From Bacteroidia bacterium (lineage in GTDB: Bacteria > Bacteroidota > Bacteroidia > Bacteroidales > UBA12481), in the NCBI GenBank assembly GCA_026391235.1, contig JAPLDV010000415.1, positions 1 to 6,568 of the forward strand: DNA of 6,568 bases, given 5' to 3'. Both the position numbers and the translations under genes were made by a program. Shown here in pieces: positions 1 to 5,961 of the stretch (positions within the stretch are counted from its first letter, which is position 1; the number at the start of each line of letters is the position of its first letter). The notes under the pieces are model-generated. The model searched no databases. It worked only from the letters and a program-made list of their open reading frames with translations, and was not told where the DNA came from.

Positions 1-961
1 ATAACATATCCCCCTGTATTCCCAACTCATAGTTTATTAACCCGGTATCCAGAAATTGAAGGCGGGGCGACTTACTCAGATCCGGCTTTACAGGAATTTC
101 AAGATCGGTGGTCGGATAAATAAGTTGAATAACCTTCGCATCATCCAAATTCCTGAAGGCTTCACCAACTTCCCGCGAACGGTAATTTGACTGACCAAAA
201 TTCTGAAATTTAATACGCTGGTCGATATACTGGTGTGCAGTTGACATGATGTGTTTAATCACTTTGCGCTCTGTTTCATTGGCAGCGTATTTTTCAACAT
301 CATTTTTGTAAGTGCCCCAGATACTCTCATATATTTTGGGAAGTTCTGTTAAGCTGTCCTTGTGTATGAAATTGCTGGTCACTTCAGGCATACCTCCAAT
401 GATGGCATATTGATTGAATACGTCAAGCAACACGCGATGTGCAAATGATTCACACGGTACTTTGTTCATTTGCTCCAAAGCCGCCTGGTGACCGATTGCC
501 TCCAGGTATTCCGCGAAATTGAGAGGATGCAGAAATAAATACTCCACCCTTCCGACCGGAAAGTTTTTCACTTTTTTCATAGCAAACTCTAAAAGCGATC
601 CGGCAGCAATCACACTTAAGGCTGGAAAGTCCTCGAAAAAGTAACGGAGCATGGAAATGGCGTGGGGTGATTCCTGAATTTCATCAATAAAAAGCAATGT
701 CTCTCCAATAGAGGAAATCGAGATGTTTTTTGACAGGAAGAGTGATTCTACAATGGACTTCACCTCATTTTGTTCATTAAAGAAGGCAACATCCGATGAT
801 TTTTCGAGATTTAAAAGAATACTGTACCGGTAAGATTTTGCGAACTCCTTAACAAGGGTGGTTTTGCCAACCTGTCGTGCTCCCCTGATGATAAGTGGTT
901 TTCGATTCGAGCTCTTCTTCCAGGATTCAAGGTTCTTTTTAACTATCCTTTTAAATATCAT
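1..961 (-). CDS. AAA_14/DUF4143-type ATPase, C-terminus cut by left edge (ATPase copy 1)
   Basis: My own translation from the ATG at 961 is open to the left edge and gives 320 residues. The AAA_14 ATPase domain comes first: Walker A GARQVGKTT at residues 27-35, Walker B LLFIDEIQE at 89-97, a sensor-like AAGSLLEF at 119-126 and PVGR at 135-138. The IIGGMPEV segment (188-194) and the PRLQFLDTG segment (299-307) mark entry into the DUF4143 half; the nuclease-like C-terminal domain lies outside the window. Known for the family: P-loop ATPases with a PD-(D/E)XK-like tail, cytoplasmic, biological role not established. It begins with the same MIFKR as the paralogue at 5874, but the two are clearly diverged, so this is not a recent duplication. 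It has its own promoter and a repeat array just upstream. It reads more AT-rich than the glycosidases, consistent with transfer. The family call is firm; the function is unknown. Confidence 0.88.
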   Translation of the reverse strand, partial: MIFKRIVKKNLESWKKSSNRKPLIIRGARQVGKTTLVKEFAKSYRYSILLNLEKSSDVAFFNEQNEVKSIVESLFLSKNISISSIGETLLFIDEIQESPHAISMLRYFFEDFPALSVIAAGSLLEFAMKKVKNFPVGRVEYLFLHPLNFAEYLEAIGHQAALEQMNKVPCESFAHRVLLDVFNQYAIIGGMPEVTSNFIHKDSLTELPKIYESIWGTYKNDVEKYAANETERKVIKHIMSTAHQYIDQRIKFQNFGQSNYRSREVGEAFRNLDDAKVIQLIYPTTDLEIPVKPDLSKSPRLQFLDTGLINYELGIQGDML

Positions 962-977
962 GATATTATATTCAATT

Positions 978-1060
978 TTGTAACAAAATAAATGCAAATA
1001 TAGACACTTCTTGTAACAAAGTCAAGGCAGTTCATGATTTATTTTGTTATAAAGTCAAGG
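978..1060. repeat. Array of three 17-bp direct repeats, 33-bp pitch, upstream of ATPase copy 1
   Basis: Three copies start at 978, 1011 and 1044, exactly 33 bp apart. The middle copy reads TTGTAACAAAGTCAAGG. The copy at 1044 matches it at 15 of 17 positions, and the one at 978 at 14 of 17. The 16-bp spacers are AT-rich and not conserved with each other. The array ends 16 bp before the start codon of the ATPase (961) and starts 9 bp from the tRNA terminator. The middle copy overlaps the -33 element of the predicted promoter, and the copy at 978 covers the expected transcription start. A pitch of about three helical turns would place bound proteins on one face of the DNA. An operator role is inference. 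Confidence 0.8.
995..1025 (-). promoter_or_regulatory. Predicted Bacteroidetes-type promoter for ATPase copy 1
   Basis: On the minus strand, TATATTTG (995-1002) matches the -7 consensus TAnnTTTG, and TTG (1023-1025) lies 20 bp upstream as the -33 element. The start codon is 33 bp downstream of the -7 box. The -33 element lies inside the middle 17-bp repeat. Transcription would start at about 988-990, inside the gene-proximal repeat, so a protein bound to the repeats should block RNA polymerase. The promoter match is seen in the sequence; repression is inferred. Confidence 0.6.
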
Positions 1061-1069
1061 GTGTTTATC

Positions 1070-1112
1070 AAAAAAAAAGCGGCCACATCGCATTTGATGT
1101 AACCGCTTTTTT
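1070..1112 (-). terminator. Intrinsic terminator of tRNA-Val
   Basis: Two 11-nt arms (1079-1089 and 1096-1106) flank a 6-nt loop. Read as minus-strand RNA, all 11 positions pair, because two UU/GG positions form G-U wobbles; read as plus-strand RNA the same positions are C-A mismatches. This asymmetry shows the hairpin serves the minus-strand tRNA transcript. It is followed on the minus strand by a run of nine U residues (1070-1078). It begins only a few bases after the tRNA 3' end and also shields the downstream ATPase from read-through. Confidence 0.88.
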
Positions 1113-1114
1113 CG

Positions 1115-1189
1115 TGGGCGCTACTGGATTCGAACCAGTGACCCTCTGCTTGTAAGGCAGATGCTCTGAACCAGCTGAGCTAAGCACCC
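1115..1189 (-). tRNA. tRNA-Val, anticodon UAC
   Basis: A full cloverleaf can be drawn on the minus strand. The acceptor stem GGGTGCT/AGCGCCC has one G-U pair, the D stem is GCTC/GAGC, the anticodon stem is TCTGC/GCAGA with loop CTTACAA, and the T arm is ACTGG-TTCGAAT-CCAGT. The anticodon TAC reads valine codons. The discriminator base is A, and CCA is not encoded (the next bases are CGA), as is common in Bacteroidota. It has its own promoter and terminator, so it is a single-gene transcription unit between the GH38 gene and ATPase copy 1. Confidence 0.97.
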
Positions 1190-1200
1190 GAAAGAGCGTG

Positions 1201-1230
1201 CAAAGATATATCCTTTTCGGAAGCCTGCAA
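1201..1230 (-). promoter_or_regulatory. Predicted promoter of tRNA-Val
   Basis: On the minus strand TATCTTTG (1201-1208) is an exact match to the Bacteroidetes -7 consensus TAnnTTTG. TTG (1228-1230) lies 19 bp upstream as the -33 element. The mature tRNA begins 11 nt after the -7 box, so transcription should start within a few bases of the tRNA 5' end. It is one of the clearest phylum-level markers in the window. Confidence 0.75.
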
Positions 1231-1297
1231 GGATTTTTCTAAAAAAGTAGAAACATACTCCCTGTGCATTCCGCTCCTTTGCCCGGAAACAGTTTTG

Positions 1298-1313
1298 TTC
1301 AGAAAATTCTGAA
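1298..1313. repeat. Short perfect inverted repeat downstream of GH38
   Basis: TTCAGAA and TTCTGAA are separated by AA, giving a 7-bp perfect stem 43 bp past the GH38 stop codon. It is not followed by a U run on the minus strand, so it is at best a weak terminator or an mRNA 3' end-stabilising hairpin; it may be chance. Otherwise I see nothing in the 1231-1355 gap. Confidence 0.35.
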
Positions 1314-1355
1314 TAGGCTGCAGGGCCGGAGTGAACAGTGCTGACCGGAAGGGTT

Positions 1356-4175
1356 TTACTTTTCCAGCTTCAGGGTTACCATCCCGTATGCGGGGAGCAG
1401 CATGTTATAATCTACCGGATATACCTCGCCTGAAGGAACGATCAGCCCGACTGATTTCACCTTTACGCCGGGCGTCAGGGTCACCTCCTGCGGGCTACCG
1501 GCGGCATTGTACAGGCGCACCTGCCACCCCTTGCCCCTGTCCAGCGGTCTCAATCCGTTCACCAGCACATCCGGGGAAGAAACCGTGAACAACGGCTCCA
1601 TTTCCGGCTCTCCTTTGGCTACCGGTCTAAGTATCAGCGGCTGGCTCTGCCCGATGCCGAACCTGGCCGCTTCGGCCTGGTTAAAGAGCCCATGAGGCCG
1701 GATGGCATAATGGTATACGCTTTTCCCCTCCTGATCGGCTTTATAATTGGTATGCCAATAATTGTTCATCACATAGGAAAAAATCGTTGACGATGGTTCC
1801 TGCCGGGTCTTCCACTTCGACGGAAATGCAACCGGGTCTTCATTCCGCATCCCGCCGATCTCGATCAGGGGAGCTTCATCCACCGAAACGGTCACACCGT
1901 AATCCTGGTTCGACACATCGACCCACCGCTGCACGGAATAATAATCCCTGCATGCACCGGGAAGCTGGTTGGCTTCGGGACGAACCACGCCGAATCCCAG
2001 GTCGTATCGCACGATCGCATCGGGAATCCGGAACGGGAAACCGAAATGGACCGATTCCTTAGCCCGTACCATTTCCTTATCCAGGGTATTGATCAGTTCG
2101 ACGCGGTCGAGGCCGTGTACCAGCCTGACCTCCCGTTGCAGGCTCCGGCAGCCGGGTGCTTCGGATTCCACCAGGAAGGAGGCTACCAGCGGCCCGTTTT
2201 CCTTCAGCCGGATGGAAGCTTTGCCGCTGCGGCGGGCTTCGGCGGGGTTCAATCCTTCCACGTACAGGTATTCATTGAGACCCGAAAATGCAGTGGTATC
2301 CACCCATTCAATCTTCGGATCCGACAGCCTCACACGGCTGATGCTCCCGGTTTCAGGATTCAGCTGAAGTGTGATCAACCCGTCGGAAAGGGTATTTCCG
2401 GTCACTAAAAACCGGCTCGCACCACCGGCGCTGCCTTTTACCAGTCGATAACGCCTGGCTCCCAAAGGCGGGATGTCGCGGGCCAGGAAAACCAGGTCCC
2501 CGTTGGTTAACCGCTGCGAAACGGCTTCAGCACCCGAATCATCATAAACCCTGCCTGACTGGCGGCTTTGTGATGCCGGAATGATGGCCAGGTCAGTCCG
2601 GGTCCACGACTGGGTATTGATCACATCAAACCAGGCGGTGTCGGCCACTGCAACCTGACCGGCTGTGAGGGAAGCCATAAGCTCATCAGCCCTGCCGGAG
2701 GCATCCATGGCGAACTTTTCCTTGATCTTCCATTGTGCGATCACCGAAGGGCTGTCGGGCTGTTGGGTGCTGTTCCAGGCTCCCCAGGTATGTTCATCGA
2801 AAAGCAGCACATTTTTCCAGGCCTGGTAAAACTTCGCGCTGTCATATTTTTCGGGAGCCACCAGTGCGAACAAAGCTTCAGCCTGTGTAAGCTTTTCCGA
2901 AGCACGGCGTGTGAGCCCCAGTTCAAAGGCCGTCGAGGAGGCCCCGTCTTCCCAGAACGGGGTAAAATCACCTGAAAAGGAGGGGATGATGCTGCCATAT
3001 CTCTTTTCGAAATCGGTAAACATCTGTTCGGATGTGGCCACCACAAACTTCGGGGAAACATACTGTTCGTTCCAGCTCTTTACATCACCGCACAGGTCGG
3101 GATCGACCGTGCCGTTGTCGCCGTTCACCGTGTGCCGCATGTGGATAATCTCGTATGGGTAGGAAATTTCATCGAGCCAGTTGAAATAGTTCTGCAAACT
3201 TTTCAGGTATTCCGACCGCGACGGATTTTGCAGCGACACACCCTTGAACAGGGATCCGTAGCCGAACCCGGTCATCCAGAAGAGGATCTTCTCCTTCCCG
3301 GATGGGGAGGTCCAGTAGAACGGCCGGTCGGCCCAGTTATGGTTCGATGGCCCCACCCGGTCACCACCGGTATAGGGTCCGTTGGGCCCGTCGGAGAAAT
3401 ATTTTATGCCCGATTGTGCCAGCACCGGAACCATGTTCCACGACAGTCCCGGCACGTCGGTGATCATGGCGGAGTTGATCACCAACCCGTATTTTTCCTG
3501 CAGTTTCCGGGCATAGCCCAGCAGCCGGAATTGTTCTTCCGGCCGCATGATGCCGGTGAGCATGTTCAGGTAGGTTCCCTGAAGGCCGATGTCACCTCTC
3601 TTTACGGCGTCGATGAATTCCTGCTGCTTTTCTGGTGTGGCGGACTCCAGGAAGGCTTCCACCGACCATAAAACCTCCACGTTCCATTTAAAGCGGGCCT
3701 CGGGAGGGTATGAATCATTTTTGCGGATCAGGTCGAGCGCATCGTTTAAATTCTTCACCTGCTTCTTCAGGATGTTGGTCTGCAGGTCGGTGTAGCCGAT
3801 ATCATGGTGCGAGTGCGGCAAAAGGTAAACGGTTTTCATTTTCACGGGTTTCAGCACCGTCTGCATTGGATTCACCGGTTTTCCATCGATGGTGACGTTC
3901 ACCGTGATCCGCATCTCCCGGTCGACCGCCGGGACGGCAAATTCGAAATTGTTTGACCCCATCTTTAATTTGCCGGTCGCCGGCCTGGCCCCTTCCACAG
4001 TCACGGTAGCCATTCCATTGCTGCCCAGGTAGTTGATGCCGACAAAAACGATCTGGCTCAAGATGTTATTTTCCTTTTTCAGCATAGGCAGCGAAAGTAC
4101 CTCAACACTCCGGTCCTTCATGTCGTACATGAATGTCATGTACCAGTCGCTGACCCTGGCTTTTTCGCCCACCAC
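1356..4175 (-). CDS. GH38-family alpha-mannosidase-like protein, downstream part (catalytic)
   Basis: This 939-residue frame holds the whole GH38 enzyme core. HSHHDIGYTD at 121-130 is the family's metal-binding motif; by alignment with Golgi mannosidase II, His123 and Asp125 would be zinc ligands. MITDVPGLSW (237-246) contains the expected nucleophile, Asp240. DEHTWGAW (460-467) supplies the third metal-site residue, His462. A helical bundle covers about 410-470, and the remaining 450 or so residues are beta-rich, as in the GH38 C-terminal domain. Known for the family: retaining, zinc-dependent hydrolysis of alpha-mannosides. The GTG at 4175 is only the first possible start after the TAG; the frame is open from 4208, no signal peptide or ribosome-binding site precedes it, and the first residues continue a domain begun upstream. 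I therefore think it is the body of a split gene, not an independent one. Exact mannoside linkage cannot be read from the sequence. Confidence 0.85.
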   Translation of the reverse strand: MVGEKARVSDWYMTFMYDMKDRSVEVLSLPMLKKENNILSQIVFVGINYLGSNGMATVTVEGARPATGKLKMGSNNFEFAVPAVDREMRITVNVTIDGKPVNPMQTVLKPVKMKTVYLLPHSHHDIGYTDLQTNILKKQVKNLNDALDLIRKNDSYPPEARFKWNVEVLWSVEAFLESATPEKQQEFIDAVKRGDIGLQGTYLNMLTGIMRPEEQFRLLGYARKLQEKYGLVINSAMITDVPGLSWNMVPVLAQSGIKYFSDGPNGPYTGGDRVGPSNHNWADRPFYWTSPSGKEKILFWMTGFGYGSLFKGVSLQNPSRSEYLKSLQNYFNWLDEISYPYEIIHMRHTVNGDNGTVDPDLCGDVKSWNEQYVSPKFVVATSEQMFTDFEKRYGSIIPSFSGDFTPFWEDGASSTAFELGLTRRASEKLTQAEALFALVAPEKYDSAKFYQAWKNVLLFDEHTWGAWNSTQQPDSPSVIAQWKIKEKFAMDASGRADELMASLTAGQVAVADTAWFDVINTQSWTRTDLAIIPASQSRQSGRVYDDSGAEAVSQRLTNGDLVFLARDIPPLGARRYRLVKGSAGGASRFLVTGNTLSDGLITLQLNPETGSISRVRLSDPKIEWVDTTAFSGLNEYLYVEGLNPAEARRSGKASIRLKENGPLVASFLVESEAPGCRSLQREVRLVHGLDRVELINTLDKEMVRAKESVHFGFPFRIPDAIVRYDLGFGVVRPEANQLPGACRDYYSVQRWVDVSNQDYGVTVSVDEAPLIEIGGMRNEDPVAFPSKWKTRQEPSSTIFSYVMNNYWHTNYKADQEGKSVYHYAIRPHGLFNQAEAARFGIGQSQPLILRPVAKGEPEMEPLFTVSSPDVLVNGLRPLDRGKGWQVRLYNAAGSPQEVTLTPGVKVKSVGLIVPSGEVYPVDYNMLLPAYGMVTLKLEK

Positions 4176-4208
4176 CCTGAGCCGGAGCGGCTCACCCTTT
4201 TTGCATGC

Positions 4209-4697
4209 CTAAAGTGTTACCCGGAGGTAGAAATACCCGTTGGCGTCCCGTGCCATGTCTTCATGAACAAACTGGAAGGTAAGCTCCGTGCCATCGGGAG
4301 CCGCCTTCTTCCAGCCCTTTTCCCCGGAGCTGGTGAAGATGAGGCATGGATGGCCGTTGACAGAGAAATCGAAATTCTTTTCCCCGGTGCCCGTATAGGT
4401 CGAGTAGCTGCCGATCCAGATAAAATAGGCATAATCGCCCCGAAGATCGGCTGGAATTGCTTCGGTTTCCCATTCAATGGCCATGTCGCCGCTGGTGCAG
4501 CGGGTTAGTAAAGCTGTGCGGGCCAGGGGGTTGAAAGAATAATAGGCGAGCGTATCGCCCGATACTCTTTTCACATAACCCTTCAGCAGTTTGACTTTGG
4601 CAAATTCGGCCGGGGTTTCCTGGGCGGTCAGGCTGCCAGATGTCGCCATAAAGGATCCGATCATCAGGATAAGGAATCGCAGGGTGTGTGTTCTCAT
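4209..4697 (-). CDS. Signal peptide and N-terminal beta-rich domain of the split GH38 gene
   Basis: This frame gives 162 residues ending at TAG 4209-4211. Residues 1-26 form a Sec signal peptide: basic MRTHTLR, a hydrophobic stretch, then a likely cut near SLTAQ-ETP. No lipobox cysteine is seen, so the protein would go to the periplasm rather than be lipid-anchored. The rest is rich in alternating hydrophobic and aromatic residues (for example YAYFIWIGSYS), typical of a beta-sandwich or carbohydrate-binding fold, but I do not recognise a named domain. It lies in the same frame as the GH38 core downstream and is best read as its N-terminus. The ATG at 4697 is chosen because it begins the signal peptide and lies 8 bp after the upstream stop codon. 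If the TAG is real and not read through, a short secreted non-catalytic fragment would be made. Confidence 0.8.
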   Translation of the reverse strand: MRTHTLRFLILMIGSFMATSGSLTAQETPAEFAKVKLLKGYVKRVSGDTLAYYSFNPLARTALLTRCTSGDMAIEWETEAIPADLRGDYAYFIWIGSYSTYTGTGEKNFDFSVNGHPCLIFTSSGEKGWKKAAPDGTELTFQFVHEDMARDANGYFYLRVTL

Positions 4698-4705
4698 ATC
4701 TTTTA

Positions 4706-5164
4706 TCAGTGTTTCCGGATTTCAACGAACCATTTGCAATAGTCGTGAACATTTGAAGCCAAGTAGTAGGGCAAATTTAAAAGTATGTAAGGAAATCCCT
4801 CCGGAGTTTTCAACTCTTCTATTGACAGGGTATTGCCCAGCATCCGTATTGCGAAGGAATGATTTGTCCGTTTGATGAATTGGTGCAGGGATCGCAGCCT
4901 GCCCTGTGAACCGGACTTGACTTCGACAGGTATTAAATACTTGTCATAGGGATAAACAAGGTCAATTTCTGAATTACTGTTTGCTTTTTCCCGAACCCAG
5001 AAATGCAGATTGCTTTCGAGAGAGGTGGTTTGTGCCAAAACCTGCTGAAAAACCATGTGCTGGATAATCCTTCCCCGGTAAAAGTCACTGAGGTCATTCA
5101 AACCGATCATTTGTGATTGAATTCCTAAAGCATTGATCAATAACCCAGTATCCAAAAATTGCAA
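4706..5164 (-). CDS. C-terminal DUF4143 fragment with PD-(D/E)XK-like motif (ATPase copy 2)
   Basis: 152 residues, starting in the conserved LQFLDTG segment that corresponds to copy 1 residue 301 onward. The nuclease-like core is visible: SEIDLV at 65-70 supplies the Asp and PVEVKSG at 79-85 supplies Glu-x-Lys, the PD-(D/E)XK pattern of DUF4143. The only start at the left end is TTG at 5164, which in the intact protein is an internal leucine; the open frame extends a further dozen or so codons upstream into the junction. There is no sign of a dedicated start site, so independent expression is doubtful. Its TGA at 4706-4708 lies 8 bp before the GH38 start, so ribosomes finishing here could re-initiate on GH38. 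Because copy 1 is cut by the window edge, this fragment is the only view of the C-terminal domain. Confidence 0.65.
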   Translation of the reverse strand: MQFLDTGLLINALGIQSQMIGLNDLSDFYRGRIIQHMVFQQVLAQTTSLESNLHFWVREKANSNSEIDLVYPYDKYLIPVEVKSGSQGRLRSLHQFIKRTNHSFAIRMLGNTLSIEELKTPEGFPYILLNLPYYLASNVHDYCKWFVEIRKH

Positions 5165-5205
5165 ACGGGGCTTACGGGTAAAGTCAATTTCCTGGGGTGG
5201 TAGTG

Positions 5206-5874
5206 TTATTTCTCAATATCCTCCTTGTAGGTTAACCAGATTTCGTCGTAAACATCCTTCAGTCCGGTGAAGCTACCGCTTTGGATATATGTTTTCACCA
5301 CTTCGGGCATTCCCCCGATAACGGTATACTCGTTAAACAACCCGAGCAAAATCGGATGCAGGTGCTGCCTGACCGGAATTTCGGCAAAAAACCTAGACAA
5401 CTGCTCATTTCCTTTGGCCCAAAGAAATTCTTCAAAATCAAAGGGATGAATGATCATCTGCTGAATCCGGCCTACCGGGAACGACGGTATATCACGGATA
5501 ACATGCTCAAGAAGCGATCCGGCGCAGATTACATGTAATTCTGGAAAATCTTCATAAAAAAACCGAAGGTTCCGGATGGCTTTTGGTGATTCCTGAATTT
5601 CATCAATGAATAAGAGCACGGAACCGCTTTTCAAAGGAACATTTTCCCTTACAAAAGCGGATTCAATTATGTCCCTGACATTTTCCAGTTCAAATAACCG
5701 GTGATCCTCTTTCCGTTCCAGATTGAGCTCAACAAAATGATCGTATTCCCTGGCAAATTCGCGGACAATAGTGGACTTGCCAACCTGCCTGGCTCCTCTT
5801 AAAACCAACGGTTTCCTCCTTTCGGAGCGTTTCCAGTCCAATAAATGCCGGTATATTTTCCTTTTAAAAATCAT
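5206..5874 (-). CDS. N-terminal AAA_14 ATPase fragment (ATPase copy 2)
   Basis: 222 residues from ATG 5874 to TAA 5206-5208. Walker A GARQVGKST is at 27-35, Walker B LLFIDEIQE at 87-95, CAGSLLEH at 117-124, PVGR at 133-136 and VIGGMPEVV at 185-193. It matches copy 1 along its whole length, including the MIFKR start. It ends at DIEK, where copy 1 continues with YAANE. The P-loop domain is complete, so a truncated ATP-binding protein could still be made, but it would lack the DUF4143 tail. The start is fixed by homology and by the position just after the repeat array. Confidence 0.72.
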   Translation of the reverse strand: MIFKRKIYRHLLDWKRSERRKPLVLRGARQVGKSTIVREFAREYDHFVELNLERKEDHRLFELENVRDIIESAFVRENVPLKSGSVLLFIDEIQESPKAIRNLRFFYEDFPELHVICAGSLLEHVIRDIPSFPVGRIQQMIIHPFDFEEFLWAKGNEQLSRFFAEIPVRQHLHPILLGLFNEYTVIGGMPEVVKTYIQSGSFTGLKDVYDEIWLTYKEDIEK

Positions 5875-5878
5875 TGGC

Positions 5879-5961
5879 GTGTATCAAATACAGGGTAAAA
5901 TTACGATAATATTGTATCAAATACAGGGTTATTGTTAAATAATATTGTATCAGAAACGGGG
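5879..5961. repeat. Array of three 17-bp direct repeats, 33-bp pitch, upstream of ATPase copy 2
   Basis: Three copies start at 5879, 5912 and 5945, again exactly 33 bp apart. The middle one reads TTGTATCAAATACAGGG. The gene-proximal copy differs only in its first base, and the distal copy has three mismatches. The last two copies also share the preceding 6 bases. The core TGTAT-CAA-ATACA is a perfect 5-bp dyad, as expected for a dimeric DNA-binding protein; the distal copy has lost it. The unit aligns with that of copy 1 at 13 of 17 positions. The array fills the gap between the rhamnosidase stop (5972) and the ATPase start (5874), ending 4 bp before the latter. Confidence 0.85.
5896..5926 (-). 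promoter_or_regulatory. Weak promoter-like site upstream of ATPase copy 2
   Basis: On the minus strand TAATTTTA (5896-5903) resembles the -7 consensus TAnnTTTG, and CTG (5924-5926) lies 20 bp upstream. Both are one step away from consensus. Their position relative to the middle repeat is identical, base for base, to the good promoter of ATPase copy 1, so this is probably the same promoter after degeneration. Alone the match would not be convincing. Confidence 0.35.

Larger units (their letters stand above)
1356..4697 (-). pseudogene. GH38 alpha-mannosidase-like gene interrupted by an in-frame TAG
   Basis: Two open frames, 4697-4212 and 4208-1356, lie in the same reading frame and are separated only by TAG at 4209-4211. 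Joined, they encode about 1113 residues. The order is a signal peptide (1-26), a beta-rich N-terminal region (27 to about 285) that spans the stop, a GH38 catalytic barrel with metal ligands and nucleophile, a helical bundle, and a long C-terminal beta-sandwich. The residues on either side of the stop (FYLRVTL before it, ACKKGEPLRLR after it) read as one continuous domain. Neither half makes sense alone: the first has export but no catalysis, the second catalysis but no export. A point mutation, a sequencing error or stop read-through would each explain it. The frame downstream has no further stops over 950 codons, so the change is recent, tolerated or an error. The start codon lies 8 bp after the stop of the upstream ATPase remnant, suggesting co-transcription. 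Confidence 0.8.
4706..5874 (-). pseudogene. AAA_14/DUF4143-type ATPase broken by internal deletion and frameshift (ATPase copy 2)
   Basis: Compared with copy 1 (1-961), this gene has the complete ATPase half and the complete C-terminal half but lacks about 60 codons between them. The copy 1 segment from YAANE to YPTT (residues about 225-285) has no counterpart. At the junction the frame changes: after DIEK the frame hits TAA at 5206-5208, while the other frame resumes with TLPPQEIDFTRKPRLQFLDTG (one residue break added here: TLPPQEIDF then TRKPRLQFLDTG). The gap is therefore about 180 bp and of length 3n+1. Both flanking frames remain open and keep their motifs, so the damage looks recent. 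It sits between two glycosidase genes, 97 bp after one and 8 bp before the other, in their orientation. Pseudogene is the likely status; two separate functional halves are a less likely alternative. Confidence 0.82.

Noticed and set aside
978..1060. The regularly spaced repeats could be read as a mini CRISPR array, as could those at 5879-5961.
   Set aside because: Units are only 17 bp, spacers 16 bp and AT-rich, there are just three copies, there are no cas genes, and each array lies in the leader of an ATPase gene.
1115..1189. tRNA-Val as an attachment site of an integrated element carrying ATPase copy 1.
   Set aside because: No duplicated tRNA 3' end and no integrase are seen in the window; the left part of the possible element is outside it.
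1331..3895. Several plus-strand open frames of 60-180 codons opposite the GH38 gene.
   Set aside because: They are shadows of a GC-richer coding strand, have low-complexity Arg/Pro/Ser-rich translations, no promoter and no recognisable domain.
4209..4211. TAG as a pyrrolysine or recoded glutamine codon.
   Set aside because: Pyrrolysine systems and TAG reassignment are not expected in chromosomal Bacteroidota genes, no downstream recoding structure is evident, and a point mutation is simpler.
4698..4725. CTGATA near the end of ATPase copy 2 resembles CTGATA in the outermost repeat, which could be terminal repeats of an inserted element.
   Set aside because: The match is only about six bases plus scattered agreement in AT-rich DNA; it cannot be told from chance.
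4772..4779. Minus-strand TAAATTTG matches the -7 consensus 75 bp upstream of the GH38 start.
   Set aside because: There is no TTG at the right distance upstream, and the site lies inside coding sequence, so a chance match is likely.
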